Below, piece by piece: positions 11,411 to 23,935 of a stretch of 64,000 nucleotides of DNA (position 1 is the stretch's first letter; the number at the start of each line of letters is the position of its first letter). The notes beneath the pieces are model-generated. The model was not told the DNA's origin. It did no database searches and saw nothing but the letters and a program-made list of their open reading frames with translations. The stretch comes from Embiotoca jacksoni. Lineage: Eukaryota; Chordata; Actinopteri; Embiotocidae. The position numbers were made by a program, and so were the translations under genes. The DNA lies in assembly GCA_022577435.1 (NCBI GenBank), contig JAKOON010000009.1:208501-272500 (forward strand). Reading direction: 5' to 3'.

Positions 11411-12317
11411 CCGGACAACTATTTAAATCTTAAGCTTTTGTAATACAAGTAATTTTTTAAATGGGAAAAACACGGCATGGCACGAGCTGGAGAAAATGCT
11501 GTACAAATAAACTTGACCGCAAGAAACCACGTAAATAAGGAATGGTTTTTCCAGGATGTCACAAGTTTATTCTTACTTTTACTTCCCCTCTGCTGAAGAT
11601 AATATGTCGGGTTTCACTCGGGGTAACTGCAGACCATCTCATTTACCTTTTGGAAGATGAATAAATGCATGAATATCTGTTACAGATCAGCCGTCCTTAT
11701 GGTGTGAAAGGTGACCCACCGCAACCTCAGACACTGTGACGCTACTCATAAAGCTAATGTGTCTAAAAAAACTAAACAAATCTTTTTGGCAAGCTAGATC
11801 TCTACAGACATTTAAAGACTATGTTTTCCATGTGTTTTCACAGTACCTTGATTATAATATGATGTTTGGTTACAGCAATATGTTCAATGTGCTCATTTTT
11901 ATATCATTAGCTGAACCAAACATGTTCATTTTACTAAAAGAGTGAGTTTTTAGTTGTCTTTAGGGTTGCAACTGTTCTTTTTAATGATATACTTGCAGTC
12001 AGTAAAGTGTTTAAGACTCCACCATGAACTCTTCACTGTGTTTCATCCAAATATACAAATGGGAAAAAAAAAACCCAGCAAATCCTCTCATTTAAGAAGC
12101 TTCGACTTATAAAATGTTTCTTTTGTTTTTTTTGTCTGATTAATGGTTTAAATCAACTAGAAAGGTGGTGATGCATTTCTCTGTATTTTGACAGACAAAT
12201 TTGTTCAGAGCTTCTTTATTGCTTATTTTCAGAGTCACCGTTACACAGGTCAAGATAGCAGCTGGTGGGTTTTGCTGAGTTTCTCAGTTTGCTTTCAAGA
12301 CTGGATTTTTAAGTCTG

Positions 12318-12323
<6 letters not shown>
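11411..12323. other. unique AT-rich sequence
   Basis: Non-repetitive, AT-rich, with stops in all frames. Nothing recognised. Confidence 0.55.

Positions 12324-12409
<86 letters not shown>
12324..12409. repeat. (TA)n microsatellite, about 86 bp
   Basis: A perfect TA array of about 43 units. It is self-complementary and able to extrude as a cruciform. Confidence 0.98.
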
Positions 12410-12412
<3 letters not shown>

Positions 12413-12584
12413 GCTTCTACTTGCTCAAATGTGGTTTTCTGAAACGTGCAGATACCCTGAAAGTGTTCAATGGAAGTTTTAATGTTTGTATGTTTTTGCT
12501 GCTACACTGCAGGTGTTTGTACGTTGGGATTACTGGATATGATTCTGAGAAGAGGGGGGTTATACTTAGGGGGAGACTGGCCTC

Positions 12585-12587
<3 letters not shown>

Positions 12588-12625
<38 letters not shown>
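12588..12625. repeat. (GT)n microsatellite
   Basis: Nineteen GT units without interruption. Confidence 0.97.
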
Positions 12626-12627
<2 letters not shown>

Positions 12628-12734
12628 GTTTGGAAGTGCTGTAGGTGATTTTAGTCCCTTTCTGGTGTTTTTGATGTGCAGAATGTGTTTCATTAGAGAA
12701 CATCATGAGCCGACAATTCCTTCTCACCGACTTT

Positions 12735-12965
12735 AACCTCCCTCACTGCTCTCTCTCTCTCTCTCCTGCTTTTTTATCTCCCTCTCTCTTCCCTTCCCTC
12801 AGCCCGAAACCTCTCTCTCTCTGTTAGCTTGATTAAGTTCCTGTTCTCTCGCTCTCGTTTCCCCCGAAGTTCCCAATTTCATCTCTTTTCTTCTCTCACC
12901 GTCTCTGTGTCTTGTAAGTTCTCCTCCTCCATCAGTTTTCTCTCCGTTTTCCTCAGCCAACCAGC
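12735..12965. repeat. CT-rich tract
   Basis: Several short CT dinucleotide runs (ctctctctctctctcc) in a pyrimidine-rich strand. Confidence 0.6.
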
Positions 12966-13094
12966 TTCGACCTCTCGTGCACACAGATACACGCCAAAAT
13001 ATTGGTTTCATAAAGAATACAGCTTCAGACATGATGACAAGCAGACCACAATTGACACGCGCACTTAAAGATGCAGCCGTACCCATTGATTGTG

Positions 13095-13600
13095 TATAAA
13101 AGTGGTTGTAGCGTCCCGTTCTGACAATGAGTGCCTTTAACTGCAATACCACCGAGGGCCACTAGAGGTTGGCTTCAAAAAGCCTTCGGCTGCATAGACT
13201 CCCGATTCAACTTTCTTGTAAAATTTGAAGTCAATAATATTTAGTTTTTTGTTAGCTAAAGTCATTCCTTCTTAGTTTTCTGGAGGTCCATCTGAAAATG
13301 ATCCCTCATTACTGAGAAGACAAACCTCAAAAAGCTGTGTTTTTGGGGGCGTGTCCATTTGATTGACAGGCCTGTGGTGCAGTCAGGTTACGGCTATCGG
13401 TGGGCGGGACGTATCGTTGAGTATCCAATCAGATCAGTCAGATCCACCGCTGGCCCCCCCCCCCCCCACCCCCCAAACTTCGTCCAAACATAATCACTTC
13501 CTGCTCCAAACCGCTCCGAACTGGCAAAGATGGCGACGAACAAAATCCAAACCCGAGGGTCCGTAACGGCCGTTCACAAACCGCTGGTCGCGCCACACAA
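13095..13600 (-). mobile_element. dispersed repeat family A, copy A1 (longest copy)
   Basis: The reverse complement of 13105-13400 matches A2 and A3 in order: gactgcaccacaggcctgtc, aatcaaa, aaaacacagc, ggacctccagaaaact, gaatgggagtct, ggagcc and aacctctagtgg. The segment 13493-13590 matches A4 on the same strand (cacttcctgctccaaaccgc, gcaaagatggcg, ggccgttcacaaacc). A1 therefore joins two modules seen separately elsewhere in the window. A C run (13454-13467) lies between them. It is non-coding. I recognise it as a very common percomorph repeat, probably a non-autonomous DNA transposon, but cannot name the family. Confidence 0.75.
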
Positions 13601-14355
13601 ACGCAAATGAGAAGAAACGCGCAGGTAGCAGACACTTCAAACAGGCACAGGAAATCAGACGGCTAATCACAGATGTACACACAGAGAGTCGCAAACAGAG
13701 GATAGCTTGGCAATCTGTTTCTCTCGCTCGCTCCGTGTCTCTCTGGCTCACTCACTCCATTTGGTTGGATGTAGCATCCTGTCAGGCCCGCTGATGCCCT
13801 CATTCCAGGCTGGCTGTGTAAATATTATTGTTGAATCCGAGATGAGATGCTGCTCCCCGGCGAATCTCCTGCTGCTGTCTCTCCCAACGATCTGTCATAC
13901 GGGCCGACGTATAATCTATCACCCTGACAAGATACCTACCCCCCCCCCCCACCTCTCTTTCCTCCTCATCTGGGTGAGAGCAGACATGTCAGCACCCAGC
14001 TAACGCACCTGTATGTTTCCCCCGCTCCTAATTTAGGATTTTTTTTTGCAATCTTTGCCTCCTTCACCCCCCCCCCCCCCTCCACCGACCCCCCCAAAGC
14101 ACTGAAAGCAGTGTGTTTCCATACAGATCAGTGTTATGTTAGATGTCTAGTGGGCGTTTAAATGCCTCCATAACGTGACCTCCTGTGTGAGTTTCATAGA
14201 AAAATGTCGAGGTTTTTGAAGTTTGACCCTCTCATCTCGGGTGTAACTACCAGCACTCGTAACTGATTGAAATGTTGAGTTAATAAATTTGTGTTTGCCA
14301 ACTGTTGTTGTTGTTTTAGGGATATGAGACATATCATGTTACTTATTGAGGTGTA
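13601..14355. other. unique sequence with two poly-C runs
   Basis: C runs at 13939-13950 (12) and 14067-14080 (14). No gene recognised. Confidence 0.55.
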
Positions 14356-14463
14356 GAAGTGCTGGAAGTGTCCTCACTTTTTTTTTTTTTTTTTTTTTTT
14401 CGGTCCGAACTTCTTTTGTTTGGTAAAAATAAAATGAAAAAAAAAAAAAAAAAGTGCTGGAAG
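14356..14463 (+). mobile_element. possible micro-retroposon with poly-A and direct repeats
   Basis: The 12-mer aagtgctggaag occurs at 14357-14368 and again at 14452-14463. Between the copies lie a 23-base T run (14378-14400), a short unique stretch, an AATAAA-type signal (aaaaataaaatg) and a 17-base A run (14437-14453) that ends at the second direct repeat. A polyadenylation signal, a poly-A run and a flanking duplication are the marks of LINE-mediated retroposition. Slippage or an imperfect tandem duplication is the alternative. Confidence 0.4.
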
Positions 14464-14920
14464 CTGTGTCTGTCCTTCCTGTCATTCACAGGTGTTTCAG
14501 AAAATGTTATTATTTTTAAAAGGAGCAGATCGGTTATTATATTTCCATAAAGTCCGGCTTCCTGTCAGAGGATGCTGGTCATTGTTGTTTACAGTAAACA
14601 AGCTCCTCTGTTGATGCTCGCAGCTCAAAAACTGCTTCCAGTGACAGAAAGCGACGAGAAAACGAGGAGAAAGCTGATTGTGTTCCAAAGTCAGTGAAAT
14701 TGGTAAACCGCAGAGCTGGAAATGGCATTCTTGAAAGCTTATTTTACTCTAATATTTCTAATGAGTTTTTTCAAATCCAATTTTCGGCAGCTTTTTTAAT
14801 CATCCAAATATAAACACAAATTTCCAGATTGACATGCAGTGAATCCACAGACAGCACGGGAGCTATATTCTGTGTGCACGTGTGCTGGCATCTGTGTGTG
14901 CACCGCTGCATGCCAATATA

Positions 14921-14921
<1 letters not shown>
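14464..14921. other. unique sequence, no gene seen
   Basis: Mixed-composition, non-repetitive DNA. Nothing recognised. Confidence 0.5.

Positions 14922-14964
<43 letters not shown>
14922..14964. repeat. (TG)n microsatellite
   Basis: About 21 TG units. A second TG array follows at 15053-15091. Confidence 0.97.
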
Positions 14965-14965
<1 letters not shown>

Positions 14966-15049
14966 CATTAAGGGACAGGGCTACATTAAGATAATGTATC
15001 TCTGTTGACCCCATCTCTCTGCAGCCCAGCCCGGGTGTGATCAATAATC

Positions 15050-15052
<3 letters not shown>

Positions 15053-15091
<39 letters not shown>
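15053..15091. repeat. (TG)n microsatellite
   Basis: About 19 TG units. Confidence 0.97.
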
Positions 15092-15094
<3 letters not shown>

Positions 15095-15099
15095 AATAT

Positions 15100-15520
15100 G
15101 TTTGTGTGTCGATAACACGGCTTACAAGCAGCTACACTCGCCAGGTTATTGTCATGCTAATCACAAACGTGTTGCGTCGACGAAGCAGAAGTTGCCATTT
15201 GTTTTAATGAGGCCTGTCTGTTTAGCAGCCGCTCGTTCTGTTTGTTTTCTTAGTTTTCAATTAGGAGACAACACCTCAGGACACACGCGCACACACACGT
15301 ACACGTGTTATTGATCAAATGTCTGTCAGTTTGAAATAGGGGAGCCCTGGATTACACGCCTTCTTCCCCTCTATCTGTATATGAATCTATATGCATTGTG
15401 TGTGTTGTAGCTGAGTGATTGCGTCGCTGTCTGCTATCAATCAGGACCAACGCAGCGTGTACTAATTACACTGTTGTATGATGATTTATGAGCAAAGCAG
15501 CGGCAGCTTAGTCACAAACC
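15100..15520. other. balanced unique block, candidate conserved non-coding element
   Basis: Simple-repeat content is low, and words resembling homeodomain/POU/TALE sites occur (catgctaatca, ttttaatgag, gctatcaatca, actaattac, gatttatgag). Such texture is common in vertebrate developmental enhancers. Conservation cannot be tested here, so this is only a candidate. Confidence 0.25.
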
Positions 15521-17775
15521 CCTACTGCTGCCATCACCAAGCCTTTGGTTCACACCGTCAAACACCTCGTGCATTTCTGTGTGTGTGTGTTCCTCATTAG
15601 TGTAGAAGACGTTTTTCAACCCCATGATTAGATTTGCTACTATATGCAGAACAAACAAGAGATTACACCAAGTTAAAACAAATAGCTGTAATCCTTTGAG
15701 TTCTTGGTTGGCACACACGCACACACACACACACACGCACACACACACACGCACAAAAGAAACAGTTTTGCAAATTGCTTGATGTGCGCAATCACAGAAC
15801 GGATAATGAGCAGTTCTTGTCGTTAAAAGGCAAAGTTTAAGTCAAATGAGAGACTGTAACACTTGATCACAGTTAACAGCCCTTTCTCTATTACTTTCTC
15901 TATTCATCACTCTCAGCTGTGTCGAACACAAAAGAGGTAAAAATCATTATGAGAATACATTAGCAATTATACACCTCGGTCTATATTTTTACAGGTATAA
16001 CTGTTCATAAATTGTCCTGCACCAACACTCCTTCGCATAAAGGAGTCATCACGAATGTGCTGAGGGAGTTTTCATTGCTTCTGCCCGTGTAGATATTGAA
16101 AGACCCCGGAGTTAAAGCCCCTTTTGTGAGCGCACGTTTGCAGGGAGATGAGTTTCAGGGAGATTGGCCTGTTGGTTAATTCGGCTTTTACATTTTTATT
16201 TAAATTGACAGTGAGAGTTGTTTAGGGTTGAATTCATCCACGGGCTGAAATTATTCCGTAATTTTTGCAGCGTAACCCGCCAAAAGATGCTCCTGGCACT
16301 TCAACTGATGATTTAGTTTTATATATATATATATATAAAAAAAGACAAATATATCAGTCACTGTCCTGTACAGTCTCTCAGTATTACTGCAGCTAACATT
16401 AAGCTAATTTAATTTATTTACACAAACGTCTGTTTAAAAAAACGCAACACATCTTAACGTATCAGTGTCGCAACAAACACTGACCGTGTACCTCTTCGCG
16501 GGGTGATAATATCTTAAAACGATTTGCTTCGTGCCGTCATTTTTCACATTTTCTCATACATTCATTCCTTTGTTCCGCTTCTCCCTGCAGGAAACGAAGT
16601 GAATGCCTTTCAAAATAAGAGCGTCAAAATAAAAACAAGACTGTACACTCATAAGAGTGGAAAAGCACAAAATACAACAAAGAAGGTCATCGTTAGCCAG
16701 GAACAAAACATTGATTGGGTTGTTTACAGCAAGTGTGCATCTTCATGTACTGTAAAAGGCATTTTTGTTGTTCGTGGCTGCTGAGAAGCTGTTTTTAGCA
16801 AAAATGAACAAAGTCCCAGAAACAGAATCACTGATCAAAAAACTCCAAAACTTGCTCCAGCTAATGGAAGTTTTGCTTACTTCGGCCCCGAAGCTGACGT
16901 TCATCGGTGCCTCGTGTTTCTCCTTTAACACCACAGGAGCTGACTTTGAGCTGCAATAATAAGCTTGTCTGCATGGTTACACATTCATAGTTGCTGATTC
17001 TGTTTCATCCCAGTTGCCCGTAGTCAGCACTACTGAAATGCATCAAAGTTATTAAATCTTCCATCGACTCTTCGGAGTTAATTTCAGCGCTATAGAAGTT
17101 GAGGTCGGCGTGTGTTGGAATCGAGAGGATTTCTTGTTTGTTCTAAATTTAAATGCCGTGCTGCTGAATTGTTAAAGCAGGATGTAAAACAATGATGAGT
17201 TTGGTTCGTTCCACTGTAAGACTTTAATCATTGAGCATCTGACGACAGGGGAGAAGGATAGCAGCTGCATTTTGCTACTCTCACAATACATTGTGCCTTT
17301 TAAGCATATAAAGAAATGTGACCTACAACGGGTAGAGTGTTTCATGACAGTTATGACTTCCTATTTGAGTGCCATGGGAGATGTGACAGTTTGGATATTC
17401 AATGAATCTCTTTGGGTTTTTGAGCCTAAGGATTAATTTCCATGTCTGTTTGCTGCTTGTCCTTCTCATGAAGATCATTTCAAACGTGTTTGATTTTCAC
17501 TCCGGGACTCAGCGCTCCTGACCTTCCAGCTGTGAGTCGCAGAAATAATATACCTGTCTTGGGTAGTGCTGTGGGTATTTTGCTTTATGATCCAGTTTTT
17601 AGACGTCTCAGCGATCATCATTTATACTCTTTCTGCAGATTTCACAGTCGGGAGTCTTTATCCACCAGAATTTGGTGTTTCATCGGTTTTCTTGACTTAT
17701 CTTTGCAAACTGCAGCAAGCATGAGCAAAGCGAATTGTTTACGTCTTATTTCTGTTTCAGTATCTTTATTCTATC
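15521..17775. other. unique sequence with minor microsatellites
   Basis: Contains an interrupted CA array at about 15713-15756 and a short TA run at about 16319-16336. The rest is AT-rich, non-repetitive and without recognisable coding sequence. Confidence 0.55.
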
Positions 17776-17951
<176 letters not shown>

Positions 17952-20555
17952 CATGGGCCGACATAATAATTGCGCATTTTAATGGTTTGCTTAGTGACAC
18001 GTCTTTAATTACGACCTTTCCTGTGGATCGGTATGTAAAACGTCATTAACTGTATGAGTAAGTACAGCTTTTAAGTAAAGTTGGGAGCGAACTGGACCCT
18101 GCAGAGACCAGATCAAAGAACTCCACTAACTTTCTAAAATTATAAATTTTTCTCTGATGGTCACCTCAAAGAAGTCTCTCCGTGTTGGCGGAAGTGTGTT
18201 GTGTTCATGTGGGATGTCTAGACTTTATTGGGGCTCAGTGATCTTCAAGTCCGTTTCCAGGTTTCGCAGCTGTACCGGAGCACTTGCAGTTTAATTGACT
18301 TGTTCAGAGGAGTGTTTCCAGATCCACTGGCTGCTCAGAAAGCTCCTTGATGCCACAGTGCTCTTGCCAGGGCGACTACTTTCTTTAGAGCTGCAATACA
18401 CTGTTATAGTAAGCTTAGTAGTCATCAAACTCCCTCAGATTAGACAAAGAAGAGGTGCACATGTCAGGCAGACCAAATGGCGATAAAAGCCACTTTAACA
18501 CTGTTTTTAAAAGTCAAAGATGAGACATTATTTGACAGGCAAATCAACAAATCAGTGCTCACTAGAAGTGGATTTTATGCAATGAAATGAATCTGTACAC
18601 TGGATTTGGTTACCACATTTAAATCTGTCCCCGTTTTTATTCCTAATGCAGATGTCATTGCTGTGCACAGCTCTAAGTTTGCTACAATGTACTCTGCAGT
18701 CCCAGTGCACTGGCTGTGTGAAAATGAATGACATAATAGATAATATGTTGTTGACATTGTTGGAATAAAATGAACAAATTAGTTCCTGCTTAGCATTTAG
18801 ACATGCCATCTGCTTTTCTAAATACTATCAGGCCATGCTCAATTGATTTCCACAGAGGCGAGACAGGGCCGGCGGTGCTCAAAGTGCAACGAAGGTTGTG
18901 TGTTAAGGCAGAGATTCTCATTACTTTGAATGCAGCAGCACACTTATACAAGCCAAAATATCACAATAAACCTAATTACAGGCTGCTCAGAAATGTCACA
19001 CAAAAGCTTGTTATACATCCATACAAGAGCTCGAGCAACATTTTAAAAGAGATGCCAACCTGAAAAGCAAATTGCAACAGTGCTGAAGGTTCTGTTGTAA
19101 TTATGTGTTGGTTCTTTTAAATGGACAAATTATCATATAAAATACATTTTGACCTTTTATTTATTCAGAAATTTTGATTGAACATGACTGGTTTCCCCCC
19201 TCCCCCCTTGACTACAGGCACATTTAACAGTCACACCTGCGTGCATGCCCAGCTACAGGCTGATAATACATTTATGATTGATATTAAATGTTCACAATAT
19301 AATGGAACTTTTAGGTAAAAGGACTCGGAGCCAAAAGCTTTTTATACAACATCCAGTTCCTAAATAAGCGGGTAAAACCAGAAAAACTGATGAACAGAAT
19401 AAGAACACATTCATTTTTCTTGCCTTGTGTGTAAAGAGGAACCCAACCTGAGGTTTCTCGGGGCCCATATGACGGCATAATGTGATAAACTACAGGAATT
19501 CTTTCCATAAGCGCTCCTTTTTCTTGTGGTTTTATTTTAATATGAAGCACACGTATTGTTTCCATCCGCAGCTCTGAAACAATAGCTAGTTTGTGTCCAA
19601 CACGGGCAACAAAGCCCAAATTCTTTGTAAAGGGTCATTTCATGCAAGTAAAACAACAACAACAAAAAAAACATAAGCTGACTGATGTCCAGTTGTATCC
19701 AAACAGATGGGTTTGATTTATTGCCAAATTTTTTGAGAACTGTCTCTGAGATTTTCTTCCTTCATCTCACTTCAATGGTGATGAAATAAAATTTGAGGTG
19801 GTGTCAGATATTAATTTTTTTTATTACAAAATGACAAGCATCCCCCTTAAAAAAAAAATAAAAAAATTCAACATTCATTTTTACAGAATCCAGTTCCCCT
19901 TTTAATCTGAAGGTCGGCCTTGCTACATGTAAAACAACGTGGATATCATTGATATTAAAACTGAATCTGATTGTTGTTTTTTTAAATGTCATTTTTTAAC
20001 ATTATGGTTGGTCGGCAGTTTTCAAGCATTTATTATAAAAATCGCGAGAAAATCTTTGGGACCATTTAACTGACCTAAAGTGATGCTGCAGCTACAGACC
20101 CACTAACACCCTGTCAGTATGTTTTTATTATTTCCATTTTGGTTTTAATATGTCAGCTGCCTGTACGCTGTGAAACACGGGCTGCTATGTACGTTATGAC
20201 TGGTCATCTTGAAATAAGACGCAGCTCAAAGTTCAGCCGTTTTCAAATCTGCAGTACTTCTCTGTTCACTGACACTTTTCATCCTCTCGGCCGCTTTGAA
20301 ATCACTCGAATGTTTAAAATGCGCTGGCAGTTTGACAAGAGCATGCATTTACCATCAAATTACCTTTTGAGCAAAGCACTCGACTCTGCAGCCGGCAGAG
20401 TGAAGCTGGATGAAGGGAATCTTCCAGGTGTGAATGGGATGTTTGAGTAAAGAAGAAAACTTGGCTAAAATATGGAAAAAAGATGCACCTCAAATACTTT
20501 GCGGAGTAATTACAGATAAATAATTAAGACATCGATTTACTTTTCAACAAATCTC
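17952..20555. other. unique sequence, no gene seen
   Basis: About 2.6 kb of mostly AT-rich, non-repetitive DNA. The longest open frame (19311-19619 -, 102 codons) has no recognisable domain. Parts of 18300-18480 and 20140-20450 have balanced composition and could hold regulatory elements; nothing firmer can be said. Confidence 0.5.
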
Positions 20556-20950
20556 CTGCCAGTTAAATCTTGGAAGAGAAGCCAGACCTCAGTGCAGGTA
20601 AGAAGTACGAGGCGGGTCAGGACATAATGGACAGACGGTGCAGCGAGTTCACCCAGGCTATCAAACCCTGCCAAACCCATCCGACAGGTGGGCGCATATG
20701 TCATTCCTCCGCAGAGCTCCGGCCGTCGCAGGTGCACTTGTTTTCTGCCAGATGACTGCCCCGTGGGGTGGAGACTTAATTGTCGCCTGGAACCTGAGTT
20801 GGCGCCGGTTGAGATAGCGGAGGGGGTCGATGAGGCCGACGCAGCTCCTGATAGGCACGCAAAGAACGAGCCCATGCCTATACACGCATATATAGCACGG
20901 CAAATACACGCACACGCACACGCACACACGCCGGCTGGGAGGTGGTGACA
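20556..20950. other. CpG-richer, GC-balanced block
   Basis: GC content and CpG density rise above the flanks (gcgcatatgtc, ggccgtcgcagg, ttggcgccggttg, ggccgacgcag), and open frames exist on both strands without a recognisable protein. It ends in a CAC/CGC-rich stretch at about 20905-20935. It could be a small CpG island or conserved element. No TATA box, initiator or splice donor can be defended. Confidence 0.35.
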
Positions 20951-20979
20951 GGTCACAGAAGAGCCATTTATCACGAGCT

Positions 20980-21245
20980 ATGAACAGAGAGAGAGAGAAG
21001 AGTAATGGGGGAATAAAGAGGTGGTGTTGGAGGGCTGGGTAGAAAAAGAGAGGAGAAAAGGATGGAGAGAATGAGGAAGTCCAAAAGAGAAGAAAGATGC
21101 AGGTATTGGGATAGAAATGGAGAGATTTGGAGCTCGGGAATATGACAATGAGTGCAGGTAAAGAAAAACAAGACAGAGTTGAAGAGGGAGGAAATGAAAC
21201 GGAGGCTTGTAATGGCAGCCGGGGGGGCAGTGAAGAAGCTTTAAC
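20980..21245. repeat. purine-rich tract
   Basis: The + strand is dominated by A and G (agagagagagaag, aaagagaggagaaaagg). The minus strand gives long Ser/Leu/Phe-rich open frames (up to 195 codons at 20661-21248), which I regard as artefacts. Confidence 0.65.
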
Positions 21246-21278
21246 CACAAATGGGCAGCGAGAATTATTGCTGTCCCA

Positions 21279-21328
<50 letters not shown>
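21279..21328. repeat. (CA)n microsatellite
   Basis: About 25 CA units. Confidence 0.97.
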
Positions 21329-21330
<2 letters not shown>

Positions 21331-22585
21331 ACAGCTAAGCAGTCTGTTGAGGGACATTTCTGCACAGAGCTGCCTATAGGAGACTTGTTTAGATACAGAA
21401 GTACATTAGTGCTTAAAGAAGAGGGCGTAGCTCAACACGACCTCGCTGTGTGCACGCTGTTAGTGTTGTTCTGTAGTTTTTGCGCAGTTGAGCCGACATC
21501 CACCGTAATAAAATGAAAATGATGATTCCTTTCCTGCAGTTCATTGTTCGTGGCCAGGAAGCTGAACTCCGTTCTGTGTTCACCAGGGAGGGAGCAGGAA
21601 ATAAAAATAAAACAAGGGAAAAATGTGAAGTAACGGTAAGGGCAGGAAGACTTGGAGGTTGAGGGTGACGTGTACAATAATTAGATTGGTAACGAATGAA
21701 AATAGGCAACGTTATTGGTGGAGTAGTGAATTCACCTCGAGTTTTTCTCTTTCAAAAGCTCAGTGTGAATCTGTCGCTACGTGTCAGATTGTTTTTGCTT
21801 TGCATTTGTTTTAAATGTAGATTTCCTGACCTTTTTCCGACTGCTAGCTTTATTATAAACACCCAATACAATCTGCTTGTGCAGTTTTTCCTGCTAGTGC
21901 CACAATGCAGAAAATTATTATGAGTCATAATTTGACTCTGCTGTGGAGGAACCGGAACATCAAGATAGTAACTGGGAAACAATTTGGCTCCAAGGCTAAA
22001 GAACAATCGCTCACGGGCAGCTTTGCGTCTTTATTTATTTGCTTGCTTGTGAACATTTATGAATCACGCCTTTGTTTGCTTTTCTTCGGCACTTGTCAGC
22101 ACCGAGTTACCAACTGAAATTCATAGAGATCATCAATTTTGCTGAAATAAATAATTCTCAATGTAAAGGCGGTACATTTGCAAGAATAACAGTTTATCTG
22201 TCCTATAATTGAAAAATTGGATTGAAAAACAGTGCAGGTTTTTTTTTTTTTTTTTTTATAGACACCTAAATTGGCCATAAATGAAAAGTTAAAGGCAAAA
22301 TTTATTGCAAAGTTCTGCAGGCAACATGAGACTGTTATCTGCATCTGTTAGCTGTTATATACAGATGTACTCATTATCTGCAGAGATTATTCTGTGGAAA
22401 ATTCATCGCCCAGCATCCTGGCTGACTCGCCGTGAAGCTTGACAGTTTCAAAGTGATAAAACAAAACAGTAAACCGTCTCCGCAGCAACAGTTTGTTCAT
22501 TTCAGGAAAACACAGCTTATATAGACAGATTTAATTTTTTTTTTTAAATTTATTCATCAACAGTGTTTCAGAAAACAAATCAATG
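21329..22585. other. unique sequence, no gene seen
   Basis: Non-repetitive except for T runs near 22241-22257 and 22537-22546. Nothing recognised. Confidence 0.55.
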
Positions 22586-22859
22586 CACTGTTAAAAATAC
22601 GACTGTAATTTTAGGGTGAAGATAAGATTCTAATGTTATTGTAGGTCATACAATACAATTTTGTCTGTCGGTACTCGACCTAGCAGCACACATAAAAATA
22701 TTACTGCGAGTTTCATGACTGTCACTGTAACTTACTTTTTCGCTTTTATAGTAAATAATAGTAAAGTTACCGTTGTGTGCTGTGACTTTACACTCCGACT
22801 TCACCATAAAATCCCTGTGATATAGCTGTAATCATCTGTATTTTACAGATTCTACAGTC
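22586..22859. mobile_element. candidate MITE with TGTAA-rich terminal inverted repeats
   Basis: The left end cactgttaaaaatacgactg resembles the reverse complement of the right end (gactgtagaatctgtaaaat). The interior is AT-rich with scattered ACTGTAA and TTTACAG words. This matches the look of small teleost hAT-like elements with CACTGTAAAAA termini. No clear target duplication was found, so the call is tentative. No coding capacity. Confidence 0.45.
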
Positions 22860-23167
22860 AAAATGCCCTCCAGATGTGGAAGTCTACTTTCTGATGTCAT
22901 GTCTTTGTGTCGAGTTTTTCCAAACTCAAACACCTTCATGCAGATTTTTTTGGTCTCTTGGTGTTGAAAATTCTCCTTTTGCAGTTTGCAGAGACAAAAT
23001 AGAATCGCTTTGGGCCCTCAAATTCTGTTTTTGTAGAAACCCTGCTGCTGTGTTATCAGTAAAAAAGTGTTTACATGACATTTAACTTTTAAAGCTAACT
23101 TGATCTTTACGGTACCTTTTTTTCATTGTCTTCAGTGGACAATCAAATTGCTGCTTGACCATCAACT

Positions 23168-23206
<39 letters not shown>

Positions 23207-23559
23207 CACACACACACTCCTTTGATGATTATAAAGCCTGCGCTGACATTTACAGGCAGTCGATAAGGACAACAAGGACTGGGCATACGGTAGCATCACA
23301 TGTGGTAGATGTGACCTTCCCGTTGGGTTTTCAGGTATCTTGTCAAGTCAAGGTGGGGTCTGATATCAACAGATTTTTTTGAGCATTTGCAAAAGGGTAG
23401 CTGATAAGATAGAGCTGTATTGAGAGTTTCAGATTTCTAATAGCCATTTTAACCAAAGTCCCACCAACTGTCACTTGAAAAAAAAACACCTTGCTGCACA
23501 TGTGGCACCTCAGGCTCCTCCGCAACGGCATTTTTCACTGTTTTAAGGAGTAATAGATG
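22860..23559. other. unique sequence around a (TA)n-(CA)n array
   Basis: A TA array at 23171-23202 passes into a short CA run ending near 23217. The rest is non-repetitive and without a recognisable gene. Confidence 0.6.
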
Positions 23560-23890
23560 AACCTGTCGGCTGCCCGGGAAGGTGTGTGGGGCCTTTGGTG
23601 GAGCACTACATCAAGGGAGGAGAATTGTCTCGGCTGCCCAAGTTCGAGCTGAGAAGTCTCCGGCGTCGCTTTGTGAAAAATGCCAGCTGACACCGTGCAC
23701 TTCGTGCCTCGCTCCGCTGCCATTTTCCCCACTTCTTTATCTGCCGGCTTCACCTCGGCGGCGCCGAGCAGGTACGACGTAACGTGCACTTCATCAGCGA
23801 GGTCGGTCGGGAGCTGCGATGGAGCCGCGTTTCTCTGTCGCTATTTAGTTGAGGGATTCAGTGTAGGCGACCCTTCATATACTTTCAAGT
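23560..23890. other. CpG-richer block
   Basis: CpGs cluster (ctccggcgtcgc, ctcggcggcgccgagcag, tacgacgtaacgtgc, gcgaggtcggtcgg) in otherwise AT-rich surroundings. The palindrome ctcggcggcgccgag lies near 23755-23769. It may be a small CpG island or conserved element; no transcript evidence can be read from the sequence. Confidence 0.35.
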
Positions 23891-23935
23891 AGCACTTCAT
23901 TGACATTTGGTCCCTTTCAGAGAGGATTTATGGAT

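Noticed and set aside
20661..21248. 195-codon open frame on -
   Set aside because: It reads the complement of a purine-rich tract; low-complexity translation and no domain.
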